The translations under genes were made by a program, and so were the position numbers. This document shows positions 63,684 to 64,000 of a stretch of DNA of 64,000 bases, one piece after another. Under the pieces are notes generated by a model that saw nothing but the letters and a program-made list of their open reading frames with translations, was not told where the DNA came from and made no database searches. The first letter of the stretch is position 1, and each line of letters starts with the position of its first letter. The DNA is from Protaetiibacter mangrovi. GTDB lineage: Bacteria; Actinomycetota; Actinomycetes; Actinomycetales; Microbacteriaceae. Location: assembly GCF_024752305.1 (NCBI RefSeq), contig NZ_JANTHX010000007.1:650306-714305 (forward strand), written 5' to 3'.

Positions 63684-64000
63684 CGACAGAGACGTCCGAC
63701 GTGCGGGCTGTCGACGAGAACGGTGTCTGGCCCTTCGTCTCCGACGTGACGCTGGCCGGGATCCCGTCGACGTACCTCGCGCAGCCCGATCGTGGGGATG
63801 CGCCCATGGTGCTGTTCTCCAACGGGTTCGGCGCCCCGCGATCCGAAGCGGTGCTGCCGGGCATTCCGCAGAACCGCATCTCGCCGCGGCTCGTCGCGGG
63901 CATGCTGACGGCGGGGTACCGCATCCTCGTCCCCGAGAATCCGGGTCACGGCGAACGGCTCGGCGACGCCCCGTCGCCCTTCGATGCTCTCGCGAGGTGC
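63680..64000 (+). CDS. Alpha/beta hydrolase, N-terminal part (runs off the window)
   Basis: 107 codons from GTG 63680, which overlaps the RraA stop (GTGA); no stop before the window end. The sequence shows an alpha/beta hydrolase start: PMVLFSNGFGAPRSEAVLPGI (strand and oxyanion loop), then YRILVPENPGHGERLGD, the PGHGER loop. The nucleophile elbow is beyond the window. Last visible gene of the catabolic operon; the substrate is unknown. Confidence 0.8.
   Translation, partial: MTTETSDVRAVDENGVWPFVSDVTLAGIPSTYLAQPDRGDAPMVLFSNGFGAPRSEAVLPGIPQNRISPRLVAGMLTAGYRILVPENPGHGERLGDAPSPFDALARC

Noticed and set aside
54514-64000. Integrated island at tRNA-Ala
   Set aside because: A catabolic cluster does follow the tRNA, but I see no integrase and no repeat of the tRNA 3' end in the window.

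Overview
The window is a high-GC actinobacterial chromosome segment that carries the replication origin region. Its gene content (E1-alpha/E1-beta/E2 2-oxoacid dehydrogenase operon, DUF6049-murJ, parA-rsmG-jag-yidC-yidD-rnpA-rpmH-dnaA-dnaN-gnd-recF-dciA-gyrB-gyrA), the perfect or near-perfect parS sites TGTTTCACGTGAAACA, and an intergenic repeat family built on CGATACG...CGGCTACTCGACC point to Microbacteriaceae. The family call is an inference from gene order and repeat style; no 16S rRNA gene is present.

Layout. 1-9124 is a mixed region. It holds a copper/cytochrome-oxidase assembly fusion, the nucleoid protein HU, a type-B carboxylesterase, a cysteine-free ribosomal protein cassette (rpsN-rpmG-rpmB), and a zinc-import operon (znuC-znuB-zur) behind a 15-bp perfect palindrome that looks like a Zur box. 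It ends with a lower-GC pair of convergent, tail-overlapping genes (zinc-finger DUF488 protein and an unknown partner). 9216-17939 holds the branched-chain/pyruvate-type 2-oxoacid dehydrogenase operon, a HisC-like aminotransferase, a WXG100-like protein with an alpha/beta hydrolase, a small tyrosine phosphatase and purB. 17940-24007 carries membrane proteins, an epimerase, a cNMP-domain flavoprotein, a NhaA-DsbA fusion and a UBP-type zinc finger protein.

24015-53136 is the conserved replication core. It contains dnaB, rplI-rpsR-ssb-rpsF, pcnA divergent from DUF6049-murJ-trxB-trxA, a PLP aminotransferase and ddl, and then parB-parA through rpmH on the minus strand facing dnaA. The oriC-like spacer (43795-44161) has two perfect DnaA boxes, and dnaN-gnd-recF-dciA-gyrB-gyrA-DUF3566 follow. 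sigM, cwlM and the NUDIX gene found at this locus in mycobacteria are absent. A 1-kb gene-poor stretch upstream of parA holds a GIY-YIG pseudogene, parS and many short repeats. tRNA-Ile(GAT) and tRNA-Ala(TGC) follow gyrA.

54653-64000 is an accessory catabolic cluster: a formylglycine-type sulfatase, a GntR/FCD regulator, a sugar-type ABC importer (lipoprotein plus two permeases, no ATPase), a fuconolactonase-like amidohydrolase, an unknown 633-residue protein, a RraA-like protein and the start of an alpha/beta hydrolase. Four copies of a CTATCGATWWKCG-like motif sit in the promoter regions of its transcription units, most overlapping the predicted -10 element. They are the likely operators of the local GntR regulator, so this looks like one regulon for an unidentified sulfated or acidic sugar. 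Many genes throughout the window show a TANNNT hexamer 6-7 nt before the start codon, as expected for leaderless mRNAs.
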